From the NCBI GenBank assembly GCA_039654915.1, contig CM077594.1, positions 71,666,393-71,730,392 on the forward strand: a stretch of DNA of 64,000 bases, read 5' to 3'. The notes below the pieces were generated by a model. The model was not told the DNA's origin and made no database searches. It worked only from the letters and a program-made list of their open reading frames with translations. The position numbers were made by a program, and so were the translations under genes. The first letter of the stretch is position 1. Every line of letters starts with the position of its first letter. This document shows, in pieces, positions 11,141 through 22,609 of the stretch. Origin of the DNA: Aquilaria yunnanensis (taxonomy: Eukaryota; Streptophyta; Magnoliopsida; Malvales; Thymelaeaceae).

Positions 11141-11282
11141 AACAGAGTCCAGGGATCAAGGGTGCGAACCCTCTTTTCATGAGGTTGGTGCTCGGATTCC
11201 CCAAGGATGATGTTCGTCTTTTCCGAGGGTGGTGCGTTGTTATAGCTTAGAGGTTTGAAGGATAATAGCCCTTTGCCTATCA
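11141..11282 (-). repeat. Start of a Tat LTR inside the CrA-2 5' LTR
   Basis: About 140 bases match the outer end of the Tat-1 LTR (8640-8781), ending in the same CCTATCA and the same CCATG flank. The rest of the Tat LTR is absent. On the left it meets CrA-2 leader sequence directly, so the PBS and the end of the family-A LTR were deleted. Confidence 0.7.
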
Positions 11283-12135
11283 CCATGAATGTTTGAAAAT
11301 TGCAGAAAATAGTCCATGAGAGTAAAACAACCTTACCAAAGTGGGTAGGCCGAAAATCAAGCTTAATCCTTAAAGCATCCAAGCAATAGCCCTAGGTTGC
11401 TTCCAATTGCTTCCTTTTGCCTTCAATTTCAATCAAATGCAAGTTTGAAGGTGTGGTGGTTATGGAGGAAGTGTGGCTGTGTTCTTGGGCTAAAGGAGGA
11501 CAAGAATGAGAGAGGGATAATTGATTTGGCCACTTAAATGAGCTTAAGGGCTCAAAACACACTTAACAAGCTTAACCTTGCTTTATGTCATTTTCCTTAT
11601 CACTAATTATGGTTTCTTTGTCTTAAAATCATTGGTACACATGTCCCTAACATTTTTCACTAATTATCAAGTCTTGGCTGCCTCCCCCATGGTGGGATAA
11701 CCCCACAATTCCACCCTTAGACTTAAGTCAAAAGCTTGAACACCTTAAGGTTTACACTAAGACATTTAGGTCCTTAATGCCTTTAGTGTTTCCTTTGTCC
11801 AAACTTCTATTCCATGAGCAATTTGGTCCTCCAATAGTACTTTCATACCATTTATATCCTTCCCATAACTCTCCAAGTCTCTTTCTTGAGAGTTTTGCAA
11901 TTCAATACCCGAATTTCCAAAACCTTACAAAAAAGTCCATAGATTGCTTGACAAACAAGCAATCCTTAAGGCTTTTCTTAGTGGCCAAGTTACCAACTTG
12001 GAACACTTTTAAGGAGGTGTTGATCATGCCATTTAACCCCTACACTTCAATCACTATGGTGAGAATTACACAATATAACGGTTTTTATCCATTATGACAC
12101 ACTTGTAATTCTCTCATTTTTGTGTGATGGTAACA
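11283..12135 (-). repeat. 5' LTR of CrA-2, truncated
   Basis: On the minus strand it starts TGTTACCATCACAC at 12135 and aligns with the 3' LTR of the same element down to the shared CCATG break. GGTGG follows the outer end. No matching target duplication can be tested, because the other outer end is inside the Tat-1 junction. Confidence 0.75.
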
Positions 12136-13541
12136 GGTGGCCCTAGAGATGTGAGTGGGGTGCAAAAACCACAAAGTAAGAGGGGCTGAGAGGATGACTT
12201 GCCTAAATTAACAAAAGAAGTTAAGCAAGAAAAGAAAGCAAACCACTGTGGACCTCAATGTTGGACTTGTGGAAAGTACCTTGGCCAAAAACCATGTTAG
12301 AGACTAACTGAGGGATGCGTCAAGTGTGGTGCGCAGGATCACTGGATGATCAATTGTCCCATCAGGAAGGAGGAAGAAAGGATGAGGGGAAGGTTTGGAA
12401 ATAGATGGGTGTAGGGAAAATTACCCATAAAGGGGCGAAATGTACCTCCAATGAAGAAGGATCAGGGCCCCAACTTACCTTTCGATAAGAGTAGATAGAA
12501 TCAGGCTCATGGAAGAGCTTTCTAGTTTCAGAGCTTAAGGAGGACTTAAGAGACCATAGAGCCTGAAGTTGAAGAAGAAATAAATCAAGCCAGGATGACT
12601 AAGAAAGCTTTGAAACCTGCCATTATTTTTAATGGTTGTGAAGTATCAGTTTTATTTGATACTGGTGCATCTTTATTTATGATATCTTTTCTGCTTACGA
12701 AAGCTATGAATCTTGAAGTATGCACTATGAATGAAATGTAACTAGTTGGCACTATTGCGAATAAGATTATGTTCACATACCATGTAGTGAAAGATTGCAT
12801 ACTTTGGCTTGGTGAACTGGAGTTTAGAGATGACCTAATAGTCTTAGATCACAATGGCTATGATATCATACTAGGTATGAACTCGCTAAGTGATAATAGG
12901 CTGATTATAGACTACTATACCAGGCAACTTTGCTTTGCTGGGTGTGAACCACGTTTTGTGAAAAGCTCTTCTGAGCTACCTCCGAAAAGCTATTTAAAAG
13001 TGGTGGAACACAAACCCTTGGTGATTAAGGGTGAATTAATTGGAACTAAATGGAACTAAAGTAAATAGTGAGTTGGATAAAATCCCTATAGTATAGGGGT
13101 ATCCTAAAATGTTTCCCATAGATCTTCCAGGACTCCTTCCTATAAGAGAGGTTGAGTTTGAAATCAGATTAGTGCCTAGAGCTACACGAGTATCCATTAC
13201 TCCACATAAAATGGCTATACCTGAAATGATTGAGCTAAGGAAGCAATTGGATGAACTTTTAGAGAAAGGTATCATAAGACCAAGTACATCCCCATGTGGA
13301 GTAGCTGTACTTTTTGTAAAGAAGAAGGATAGGACACTCAGGTTATGCATTGATTACAGAAAACTCAATGCACTAACCATCAAGAACAAGTATCGCCTCC
13401 CAAGGATAAAAGATTTGTTTGATCAGTTGAAGAGTGCTAGAGTTTTCTCCAACATACAATCGAACTATCAATACTTCTACTTGAGATTCAAAAATGAATA
13501 CATACCTAAGATAGCTTTGAGGACCAAGTATGGTCACTTTG
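12136..13541 (+). pseudogene. CrF: gag-protease-RT remnant of another chromovirus
   Basis: Plus-strand coding remains begin with a nucleocapsid knuckle (CWTCGKYLGQKPC ... CVKCGAQDHWMINCP, 12250-12362), then a protease with LFDTGAS near 12655, then HNGYDIILGMNSL near 12850 and the RT N-terminus (13109-13541: [31 protein letters not shown]). Stops break gag, the protease region and the linker near 13060-13100. The RT frame ends within the palm, at the point where the CrA-1 5' LTR begins. Its protein differs from families A and C, so it is a third chromovirus family or a diverged subfamily. Neither of its LTRs is in the window. Confidence 0.75.
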
Positions 13542-14831
13542 TGATACCACCTCACAAAAATAGGAGAATTACAAGTGTGTCATAATAGCTAAAACCATTA
13601 TATTGTGTAATTATCACCATAGTGATTGAAGTGTGGGGGTAAAAGGCACGACCAACACCTCCTTAAAAGTGTTCCAAGTTTGTAACTTGGCCCCTAAGAA
13701 AAGTGTTAAGGATTGCTTGTTTGTCAAGCAACCTATGAAATTTTTTGTAAGGTTTTAGAAATTCAAGTACTCAACTGCAAAACTCTCAACAAAGGGACTT
13801 GGAGAGTTATGGGAAGGATATGAATGGTATGAAAGTACTATTGGAGGACCAAATTGTTCATAGAAGACAACTTTGGAAAAAGGAAACACTAAAGGCAATA
13901 AGGACCTAAATGCCCTAGTGTGAAACTTAAGGTGTTCAACCTTTTGACTTAAGTCTAAGGGTGGAATTGTTGGGTTATCCGACCATGGGGGAGGCAGGCA
14001 AGGCTTGATAAATGGGTCAACAATGGTGCGCACATGTGTACCAATGAGTTTAAGGCAAAGAGACCATAATTAGTGAGAAGGAAAGTGACACAAAGCAAGG
14101 TTAAGCTTGTTAAGTGTGTTTTGTGCCCTTAAGCTCATTTAAGGCCATTTAAGTGGCCAAATCACTTATCCATCTCTCATTTTCATCCTCCTCCTACCCA
14201 AAACACAGCCACACTTCCTCCATAGCCACCACACCTTTAAACTTTCAATTGATTGAAATTGACGGCAAAAAGGAGCAATTGGAAGCAAACTAGAGCTATT
14301 GCTTGGATGCTTCAAGGATCAAGCTTGATTTTCAGCATACCCACTTTGGTAAGGGTTCTCTTGCTCTTATGGGTTGTTTTCTATATTTTCGAGCAACCAT
14401 GGAGCTAGGGCTAAGCTTAGAAGAGAGCCATGAGCTTGATGAACCAAGCTTAGTGAGGGGAGTGCACTTATTGAAGGTTTTGTGACCTAGTGTGAAGTGG
14501 ACAAAGATTATGTGGCTAGAATGGTACAGTTAATTAGTGGAAGTTACAGGTGCAGTAGCTGGTCACTAGAAGGTAACAAGATTTCCTAATATGTGGAAGC
14601 CAAAGCTAAGACTTGTGCAGGTGTTTTCCTTCTTAGCTGCCATTGTGTGTATAAATGTAAATATGTGTGTTATGGTTAGACTAACATGCATGTATTTACA
14701 TAGTGCTCGAGAGGGTCACTTGTGTATGTACACTAGGGGTGTTGTTCTGATGACCTACAGGACACACTAAACCTGTGAGTTTAAATGCGCAGTTTTGGCA
14801 TCATAACTGAACTACCCCGAAGTGCATAACA
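13542..14831 (+). repeat. 5' LTR of CrA-1
   Basis: The 1290-base LTR starts TGATACCACCTCAC (TGTTACC in the 3' copy) and ends GTGCATAACA, giving TGTTA...TAACA ends. A TATAAATG box lies near 14650-14658. The last ~330 bases are shared with the LTRs of CrA-3, whereas the upstream part is not. Confidence 0.85.
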
Positions 14832-14836
14832 GAAGT

Positions 14837-14848
14837 TGGTATCAGAAC
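14837..14848 (+). other. Primer-binding site of CrA-1
   Basis: TGGTATCAGAAC starts 5 bases after the LTR end. It fits the 3' end of plant initiator tRNA-Met (usual PBS TGGTATCAGAGC) with one mismatch near the end. Confidence 0.8.
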
Positions 14849-14995
14849 ATGGCTTACACATGTACATAGCATATAGTTGCATTGCATGCACCTACATACA
14901 TAAACTCAGTATGGTCAGCTACTAGTGTCAAGTACCATTGAAATACCTATGATCTTTATATGTGCTCTATGATGAACCATCAATACGAAGTAAAC

Positions 14996-16490
14996 ATGGT
15001 TGGCACAAGGAGAGGGGAACCACCCCGAAGGTCTCTTACTGATTATGGCAACAAAAAAATGGACAGAATAGAGGGAATCAAATGCAATAGGTGATACCAA
15101 ACCTTGAAGTGCCTCAGGTTTGGTTAGAGCTTTAGAGGAACTTAGTAAGATTGATTCAAGCATGATAGCAAGGAGTCCAAGTAGCTCCAGTAGAACCAGT
15201 TCAGGATGCACAACGGCAACCAGAAGAGGATACTAGGAACACATTTGAATATGTTCCTTTCGGAAGCTTAAAAGACATAAATGATGGGACAATTGAGGTG
15301 GAAGATGAGGATAGTAGAAATTCGAGAGGCAGAGGAGTAAGATCTGAGATTAGTTAGGTGTCTAGGACCAATCCCTCAGTCTATGACCATTCCTCCACTA
15401 GGAATGAGATTGAGAAAGGCCATGAGAGAAGATCCAGGAGAAGGCAGAGAGATCATAGATAGCATTACCATACAGAGGGCTCTCGCAGATCCAGGAGACA
15501 TAGATCAAAGGATCTAGAATGCCTGGATGAAGTCAGTCTGTTGGAAAGGTTCCCAAGCCTAAGACCTCCACAGTTTGATGGAAGAGCTGGGCTAGAGAGA
15601 GCTGAGGAGTGGCTAATCTTCATAGAAAAGCTGTTTGAGAGGATGCCACTCAGCTTCACCAATAAGATGTCACTGGCTACTTACAACTTGGTAGGTAGTG
15701 TAGAGATGTGGTTGAGAAACACTAGAGATAGGTATGCTATCCAGAGGGGTAAAAGGCCTAGAGAAGACATGGAAATGACTTGGCCAATGTTCACCTAGCT
15801 GTTCAAAAAGTAGTACATTAGTGATGCCATCAAGGATATGAAGCAAGCTGAATTTGATGCTCTAAGGCAGGATAACCTCAGTGTCCAAGAGTATGACAAC
15901 AAATTTAATCAATTGGTGAGGTATGCTCCTCAGTATCATGGACTAGAGGAGTTAAAGGCCAAAAGATTTGTAAGAGGCCTAAAGTCAGACATTAGAAAGG
16001 CTGTTACACCTTTTGGAGCAGTTACATACTGTGAAGCAGTGTAGAAAGCTTTTTTAGTAGAGCAAGAAGAGTATGAGACTAAGTACTTTCCCGATGGACC
16101 AGGGGAAAGTAGTCAAGGAAGAGGCAAGCAGAAGAAGCCAACACATCTCAAAGGAATTGCCAAGAATTCTCATCTTGGTGGTGAGGGCAAGGTCAAGGGG
16201 AAGTTCCTTGGCCTACAGTGCCCTAAATGCAAGAAGTTTCATGGAAAGAAACCTTGCTATTTTGACACCCAAGCATGTCTAAGATGTGGATCCATGGATC
16301 ATTGGATCAAAGACTGGCCACAGGCTGAAAGGAGTCCAGAAGACCAAGGTCCAAGAAGGCCTATTGGGGCAGGACCTAAAGGGGGAGCACCTAGGGAGGG
16401 ACAGTAGAGGCTAGATCCTCCAGTGCCTCGGCCACCAGTGCAGAGAGCTGGCAGAGTCTTCCAAGTGGAGAGGCCAGAGACATCAGAGCA
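14996..16490 (+). pseudogene. Gag of CrA-1
   Basis: It starts at ATG 14996 (MVGTRRGEPPRRS). A long charged Ser/Arg-rich region is followed by the gag core (LRPPQFDGRAGLERAEEWL and LATYNLVGSVEMW, 15541-15730) and EFDALRQDNLSVQEYDNKFNQL (15838-15960). The nucleocapsid segment at 16210-16320 reads CPKCKKFHGKKPC and CLRCGSMDHWIKDW; the last Cys of the second knuckle is Trp here, whereas CrA-3 keeps HCP. A frameshift near 15055 and stops near 15798 and 16043 break the frame. It forms the particle and binds RNA. Confidence 0.8.
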
Positions 16491-16925
16491 GGGAGGAGCT
16501 CTAAGAGGTAACATTTACCTTAATGGTATGCCTGTTAGTGTTCAATTTGATACTGGTTCATCTGTGTCTGTAGTGCCTAGGAAATTTGTTGATGCCATGA
16601 AATTCCTACTAAAATCATGCCTAGGATATCCTTACTGAAAATAACAGGTAGTCAATGTCTTTTCACTAAGGACTTAGCTAAGGATTGCGAGCTAGCAGTA
16701 GGAAAGACTAAGGTTATGACTAGTCTGCTAGTGTTGGACATTCCTAAGTATGATTTAGTGGTGGGTATGAATTGGCTTGCCTTGCATAACATAAGAATTG
16801 ATTATGCTAAGAGAGAAATCACATTGCCTGATGGTGAAGTGCATGCATTAGTGAATTCTAAGAAATTAGTGTATAAAATGCATGGCATGGAGCTAGAGGT
16901 ACTGGATGAGATACCTGTGATTTCT
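16491..16925 (+). pseudogene. Aspartic protease of CrA-1
   Basis: The active site VQFDTGSSVSVVP lies near 16535-16575, followed after a frame change at about 16620 by LLVLDIPKYDLVVGMNWL (16740-16790), the conserved second half. It is fused upstream to gag and downstream to RT, as in all chromoviruses. Comparison with CrA-3 shows that a short indel caused the frame change. Confidence 0.75.
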
Positions 16926-17940
16926 GAGCATGATTATTGTTATGCATTGAATCAATTGCACTATGAAGAAGAATTGGATAGAATACTTATAGTAAGAGAC
17001 TTTCCACAAGTCTTTCCTAAATACCTACCAGGTATTCCTCCACAAAGGGAGATTGAGTTTGAGATGAAGTTGTAATCAAAAGCTAGTCCAATATCCATAC
17101 CTCCTTACAAAATGCCAATAACAGAGATGAATGAGCTCAAGAAACAACTTAACGAACTTCCTGAAAAAGGGTTCATAAGGCCAAGTGTTTCACCATGGGG
17201 AGCTACTGTTCTCTTTGTGAAAAAGAAGGATGGATCTTTGAGACTATGCATTGACTACAGGAAGCTGAATGCAATGACTATCAAGAACAAGTATCCACTC
17301 CCTAGGATTGAGGATCTGTTTGATCAATTGAAGGGGGCTAAGATGCTTTCCAACATAGATTTGAGATCTGGATACTTCCAATTAAGAGTAAAGGAAGAGC
17401 ACATTCCTAAGACTACATTTAGGACTAGATATGGGCGTTATGAGTACACAGTCATGCCATTTGGTTTGACTAATGCCTCAGTTGCTTTCATGGACCTGAT
17501 GAACAGGGTGTTCAAACCACATCTAGACAAATTTGTGGTTGTGTTCATTGATGACATCCTAGTGTCTTCCAAGGATGAAAATGAACATGAACATCATCTG
17601 AAGATTGTCTTAAAGACTCTGTTGCAACATCAATTTTATGCCAAGTTATCCAAGTGTGAATTCTGGATAAGGGAAGTGTTTTTCCTAGGACACATCATAG
17701 ATGCACAAAGTGCAAGAGTGGGAAAAACCAAAGACTGTGAAGGAAATGAGAAGTTTCCTAGGATTAGTTGGATACTACAGGAGATTTGTATTAGGCTTTT
17801 GCATGATTGCCTCAGTTCCTACTCATCTGACCAAGAAGGGTCAAAGATTTGAGTGGACTGAGAAGTGTGAAAAGAGTTTCCAGGAACTTAAGCAGAGGTT
17901 GATGGAAGCTCCAGTATTGATTCTTCCTGATCTGGGTTAG
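16926..17940 (+). pseudogene. Reverse transcriptase of CrA-1
   Basis: The motifs are in order: [11 protein letters not shown] region, [45 protein letters not shown], then MPFGLTNA and the active site [12 protein letters not shown] near 17535-17570. One stop sits at about 17074 (after EMKL). Around 17700-17720 the bases for a ~12-residue segment following HIIDA are missing relative to CrA-3, which shifts the frame. The thumb continues at 17701-17940 ([12 protein letters not shown]). Confidence 0.85.
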
Positions 17941-18320
17941 GTTGTGTGCTTATGCAAGACAAAAATGTCATTGTTTATGGGTCAAGGCAGTGAAGACTCG
18001 ATGAGAAAAATTATCCTACCCATGACCTATAACTGGGAGGAGTGATTTTTCCTCTTAAGCAATGGAGACATTACTTGACGGGTAGTTCCTTTACGATCTA
18101 CACTGACCATAAGAGCCTAAAGTACTTCTTCACTCAGAAAGAGTTAAACATGAGGCAAAGGAGATGGTTAGAGTACATCAAGGACTATGATTGCAATATA
18201 GAGTACACGGAGGGCAAAAGCAATCTAGTAGCAGATGCTTTGAGCAAGAAGTACATAGGACTTATGAAAGGAGGATCCATAGCTGATCATGATGAGCAGA
18301 ATAATTTGCTATGCCTATAG
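17941..18320 (+). pseudogene. RNase H of CrA-1
   Basis: [20 protein letters not shown] and [20 protein letters not shown] (18042-18190) carry the conserved motifs, ending with [13 protein letters not shown]. The start of the domain (normally YTDAS) is missing at about 17940, where the RT frame ends early. This is probably a deletion of some 40 residues. Confidence 0.75.
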
Positions 18321-19613
18321 CATAAATGGCATAAGTGGGAGGAAGCCCAAATTTGCACATTGACATTTCAGTCTAGATGGATTAAAGAAGCCAGAAAGGC
18401 ACAGGAGACAGATCCTAATCTGAAAAAGATCTCAGGAGAAGAAAAAGGTTCCTTGTATGAATTCTTTGCCTACAAGCAAGGATTACTGTATTTCAAGGAC
18501 CGAATCTATGTCCCTAAATGAGCAAAGCTCAGGGATGAAATACTTGAAGAAGCTCACACAAGCAAGTTGAACACCCATCCAGGAAGTGGGAAAATGTATA
18601 AAGGCTTGAAGACTCACTTTTGGTGGCCAAACATAAGGAGAGACATAGTTACTTATGTCTCCAAATGTGCCATATGCTAAAGGGTAAAGGTAGAGCACCA
18701 GAAGCCAGCTGGTACCTTACAGACTCTACCTATACCAATGAGGAAATGGAGCAACATATCCATGGACTTTTTGACTGGGTTGCCTATGACTAGATTATGG
18801 CATGATACAATATGGGTCATTGTGGATAGGCTAACCAAATGAGCCTACTTCTAACTTATGAAACTCACAGACTCCTTGGAGAAGTTAACTCAGATGTATG
18901 TCCAGGAGATAATGAGACTACATGGAGTGCAAGACTTCATTGTATCTGATAGAGATCCAAGATTTATAGCTCGGTTTTGGAGTGCTTTTCTTAAAGCACT
19001 AGGAACCAAAATCCATCTGAGTATTGTTTATTATCCTTAGACAGACGGGCAATCTGAAAGGGACCAACACTTTCCATTTGTGGAATTCTCATATAACAAT
19101 AGTTACCAAAGCACCATTGGCATGGGACCTTATGAAGCATTATATGGAAGAAGGTGCATGAGACCCCACAGTTGGGTGGAAGCCTCAGACAAGCTAGAGT
19201 TGGGTCCCAAAATTATTAAAGAGACTATTGCCAAAATTAAGAAAATTCAAGAAAGATTAAAGGCAGCCAATGAAAGGACCATAACCTTTGTGAACAAAAG
19301 AAAGAGAGACTTGGAATTTGAGGTTGGTGACAATGTTTGGCTGAAACTTGCACCAACCAAAGGCACTGTCAGATTTGGCAGAAGAACCAAGTTAGCTCTA
19401 AGATACATAGGTCCTTATGAGATCTTCGATAGAGTTGGCAGGGTAGCATACATGTTAGCTCTACCGCCAAGCATGTCAAGTGTTCATAATGTTTTTCACA
19501 TCAGTATGCTTAAGAAGTGTCTATTAGACACAAAGTATGCTATTGTAGTGAAAGACATACAGTTGGAACCTAACTTGACATATGAAGAGAAACCTATAGC
19601 TATCTTAGCCTAG
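18321..19613 (+). pseudogene. Integrase of CrA-1
   Basis: The zinc-finger region (THPGSGKMYKGLKTHFWWPNI, then a C..C pair CAIC near 18675) precedes the catalytic core: SMDFLTGLP (first Asp), VSDRDPRF (second Asp, 18945) and DGQSER (Glu, 19045). A short deletion follows directly, so DGQSER runs into FVEFSYNNSYQS without the usual helix. The C-terminal part (19080-19613) is one open frame with GPYEALYGRRC, DNVWLKLAPT and HNVFHISMLKKC. Several stops disrupt the first half. Confidence 0.8.
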
Positions 19614-19730
19614 GATTCCAGAAGGTTAAGAAACAAGCTCATTCCCATGGTTAAAGTTTAGTGGTCATACCACTCTAAAAGAGAAGCAACCTAGGAAATT
19701 GAAAAAAAGCCTTATGGAAAGGTCTCTTAA
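19560..19730 (+). pseudogene. Chromodomain at the integrase end of CrA-1
   Basis: After IAILA and a stop comes RRLRNKLIPMVKV, a stop in place of Gln, then WSYHSKREAT and EIEKK. This matches the Tekay-type chromodomain, which directs integration by binding marked histone H3. The stops show decay. The same motif appears in CrA-2 and, diverged, in CrC. Confidence 0.7.
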
Positions 19731-19774
19731 AGAATACCTGAAGTTAAAGGCTATTTTGGAGGACCAAAATTTTT

Positions 19775-19788
19775 AAGGGGGGGAGGAT
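19775..19788 (+). other. Polypurine tract of CrA-1
   Basis: AAGGGGGGGGAGGA(T) lies directly before the 3' LTR start TGTTACC at 19789. Confidence 0.8.
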
Positions 19789-20512
19789 TGTTACCACCTC
19801 ACAAAAATGGGAGAATTACAAGTGTGTCATAATGGCTAAAAATAATTATATTGTGTAATTCTCACCATAGTTATTGAAGTGTGGGGGTAAAAGGCATGAT
19901 CAACACCTCCTTAAAAGTGTTCCAAGTTGGTAACTTGGCCCCTAAGAAAAGCCTTAAGGATTGCTTGTTTGTCAAGCAACCTACGGACTTTTTTGTAAGG
20001 TTTTGGAAATTCGGGTACTCATTGCAACACTCTCAAGAAAGAGATTTGGAGAGTTATGGGAAGGATATGAATGGTATGAAAGTGCTATTGTAGCACCAAA
20101 TTGCTCATGGAAGACAAGTTTGGACAAAGGAAACACTAAAGGCAATAAGGACCTAAATGTCCTAGTGTAAACCTTAAGGTGTTCAAGCTTTTGATTTAAG
20201 TCTAAGGGTGGAATTGTAGGGTTATCCCACCATGGGGGACGCAGCCAAGGCTTGATAAATGGGTCAACAATGGTAGGCACATGTGTACCAATGAGTTTAA
20301 GACAAAGGGGCCATAATTAGTGAGAAGGAAAATGACATAAAGCAAGGTTAAGCTTGTTAAGTGTGTTTTGTGCCCTTAAGCTCATTTAAGGCCATTTAAG
20401 TGGCCAAACCACTTATCCCTCTTTCATGTTTGTCCTCCTCCCACCTAAGAACATAGCCACACTTCCTCTATAGCCACCACACCTTCAAACTTGCAATTGA
20501 TTGAAATTGAAG
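19789..20512 (+). repeat. 3' LTR of CrA-1, truncated
   Basis: It starts TGTTACCACCTCAC and matches the first ~725 bases of the 5' LTR. It breaks inside AATTGATTGAAATTGA, where family-C LTR sequence begins. The missing ~565 bases do not resume to the right of CrC. Confidence 0.8.
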
Positions 20513-22580
20513 GCCCCAACCAGTGTATTCTCAATGCCACGCACCATACCTCCAAGAAAGTTATTAAACACAAGCACCAAAAGTGTTATGAGTAGTTAAT
20601 AGTCTCGGCCAACTTTCATTTTGGGTAGTTTAAGTCTTATTTTCTTAAGGTTAAGGCCTACGTGGTGGCCCAGGAGGCTTATGAGTAATCCTGTAAACTT
20701 TACTTGCAGCTCAAGGTAAGGCCCGTAAATAACTTGCAACACAAGGCAAGGTTTAAACTTTAACTTGCAACTAAAGGCAATGCATTACACTTTTACTTTA
20801 AGTGTTTATGATGTCTGCTCATCAAGTGTGCTATTCAATGCATGACAACCAAGAAGCCCATCTTATTTCAAGTTTTGAAATCATACTTTTCATGTCCATA
20901 TGCATTCGGCCAAGGTTTGAACATAAGAGGTTTACTCATAAAGGGCAATTCCAAGGCACATAAATAAGCATAACTTGGCATTTCATCCATCCAACATGTA
21001 TACATCAAAACCATAGTTCAACCGAGGCTAAATATACACAAAAGTAGTCTACTTACAAGTACTACCTACTTGGCAACATACCAAGAATACTCATTGTCCA
21101 AAAACAAGCCAATGTTATGCATTACAAGCCATGTTCACCTATAATACCCGAAAAGTACCTTAAAGGTACAATACAAGGTTAAGCATTGAAGTACAAGACC
21201 TATGACCAAGTTCATGGTCATAAAGGCAAACCACCAGACTAATGCCCAAGAACACACATCCATCTCCTCCTATACCATCCCATAACTCTACACAAGGCCT
21301 GCAAGACTCAACACATAAGTTTTGGGAAACACCATAAGACTTGGATAATGTACTTAACAAGCCAAACTCTTGGTTTTGGCACATACCTTAGCAAAAGTGT
21401 ACAAACTTAGTACACAAGCAACACAACAACAATGACAATCACTCAAGCTCAATTCCTTTTCCTGAAACACAACCAATAAAGGGCATGAGTATTAACACTC
21501 AGTAAAGTTCACTACAATTCTTAATGAGTTTATTTAGTTAAGCCCGAAAGCTTAACCTCCAATAAGCTTAACATAACCTACAAGAAAGACAAGGAAAACA
21601 CCAAAACACAAGCATAACATTCTATATATACATGCTAATCGAGACATATAAGCATAATAACAATAACTACAAGGGTTAGCAAGCACAACCAATCAAACAA
21701 AGCACACAACTCAGACACACACCACATCTTCAATCTCGACCGAAACCTCTAGCAAGTACCCATATAGAACATTTCCATTCCAAGCTTCACCATATCATCC
21801 CCAATCAAAGTTAAGTTGGCCTACTTAACAAGAACTTTAGTACTTGCCTTTAATTGATTAGCTAATCAACAACCATATAACCCGAAGGTTTCCATATGCC
21901 CTAAACTAGAAAAGTAAGATCATATAGCTCATCATACTATCACTTAGATGCCATTAATCTACCTGAACATGGAAATAGTACCAAAATCAAGTAGAAACAG
22001 TGAACCTTACCCAAAAACCTTGGCTTGAGCTTTCGGTCAACTCTTGACACTCGAAATCCAAGCTTCAAAATTAAAGCTCATGGTCACCCAATGCCTAGAA
22101 CACCTAATGTTAACTTGATTCTCCACTTTAATACTTAATTCACCAATAATTTAGCCTGAACCCTTCAAGAACTTGGCTTCTTTCTTACCAAAAATAATCA
22201 AAAACTTGCAACAAGGAAGTCAAACTCGAGATTAATGTTTTTGGCTTGAGTGGAGACATGCAAAATTTGTTTAATTGCCACATGGCTCATTAATTGGATC
22301 TAATAGTCTTCTCGGCCTTGTTTAATTTTGCATGCCTAATGCAATGCTTCCATGCTTCACAATGCCAAGCTTAGCACCCGAAAGAACAATCAAAATGGCC
22401 GTTAAACTTTGTTTCTCGCCACTAACACTTAAGCCATTTTTAATTTTGCAATTGAAACTCGATTGTTCTCGGTTTTGCATTTACACCACTATTCACATTT
22501 TCATTTGAGTCCCTCATGTTTATATCACATTTTCCTTACATTTTTTGCCTAGGCCAAGCACTAAACTAGTGTCCTGAAAA
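20513..22580 (-). repeat. 3' LTR of CrC, end truncated
   Basis: The reverse complement aligns with the solo LTR at 35403-37979 along its length, for example around the segment CTTATTTTCTTAAGG (20636 here, 37850 there). The start is mutated (TTTTCAGGACAC against TGTTAGGACCAC). The last ~20 bases, ending GTGTGACA in the solo copy, are missing at 20513. The stretch 20513-22580 holds no gene. A GAGTATTAACACTC hairpin lies at 21487-21500. Confidence 0.75.
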
Positions 22581-22596
22581 TTCCTCCCTCCTTAAA
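22581..22596 (-). other. Polypurine tract of CrC
   Basis: The minus strand reads TTTAAGGAGGGAGGAA just before the 3' LTR, preceded by GGAGGACCAAATGC, as in CrA-1. Confidence 0.7.
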
Positions 22597-22609
22597 GCAT
22601 TTGGTCCTC

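Larger units (their letters stand above)
8782..12135 (-). mobile_element. CrA-2: internally deleted chromovirus
   Basis: Family-A LTR sequence lies on both sides (8782-9644 as 3' LTR, 11283-12135 as 5' LTR, minus strand). The internal part keeps the gag N-terminus and the last third of integrase with the chromodomain, joined directly at about 10280. Protease, RT, RNase H and most of integrase are gone. Both LTRs are cut at the same position, about 855 bases from the LTR start, and both abut the start of a Tat LTR there. The PBS is missing. Confidence 0.75.
13542..20512 (+). mobile_element. CrA-1: Tekay-like chromovirus, nearly full length
   Basis: The order is LTR, PBS (initiator tRNA-Met type), gag, protease, RT, RNase H, integrase, chromodomain, PPT, LTR, all on the plus strand. 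The 3' LTR is cut at about 20512, where a family-C LTR begins. The element interrupts the RT of CrF. Frames are broken by many stops and several small deletions. The chromodomain motif RRLRNK.IPMVKV places it with Tekay/Del-type chromoviruses. Confidence 0.85.

Noticed and set aside
12160..13541. CrF as part of CrA-2 or CrA-1
   Set aside because: Its orientation is opposite to CrA-2, and its protease and RT differ from family A; it is cut by the CrA-1 LTR.
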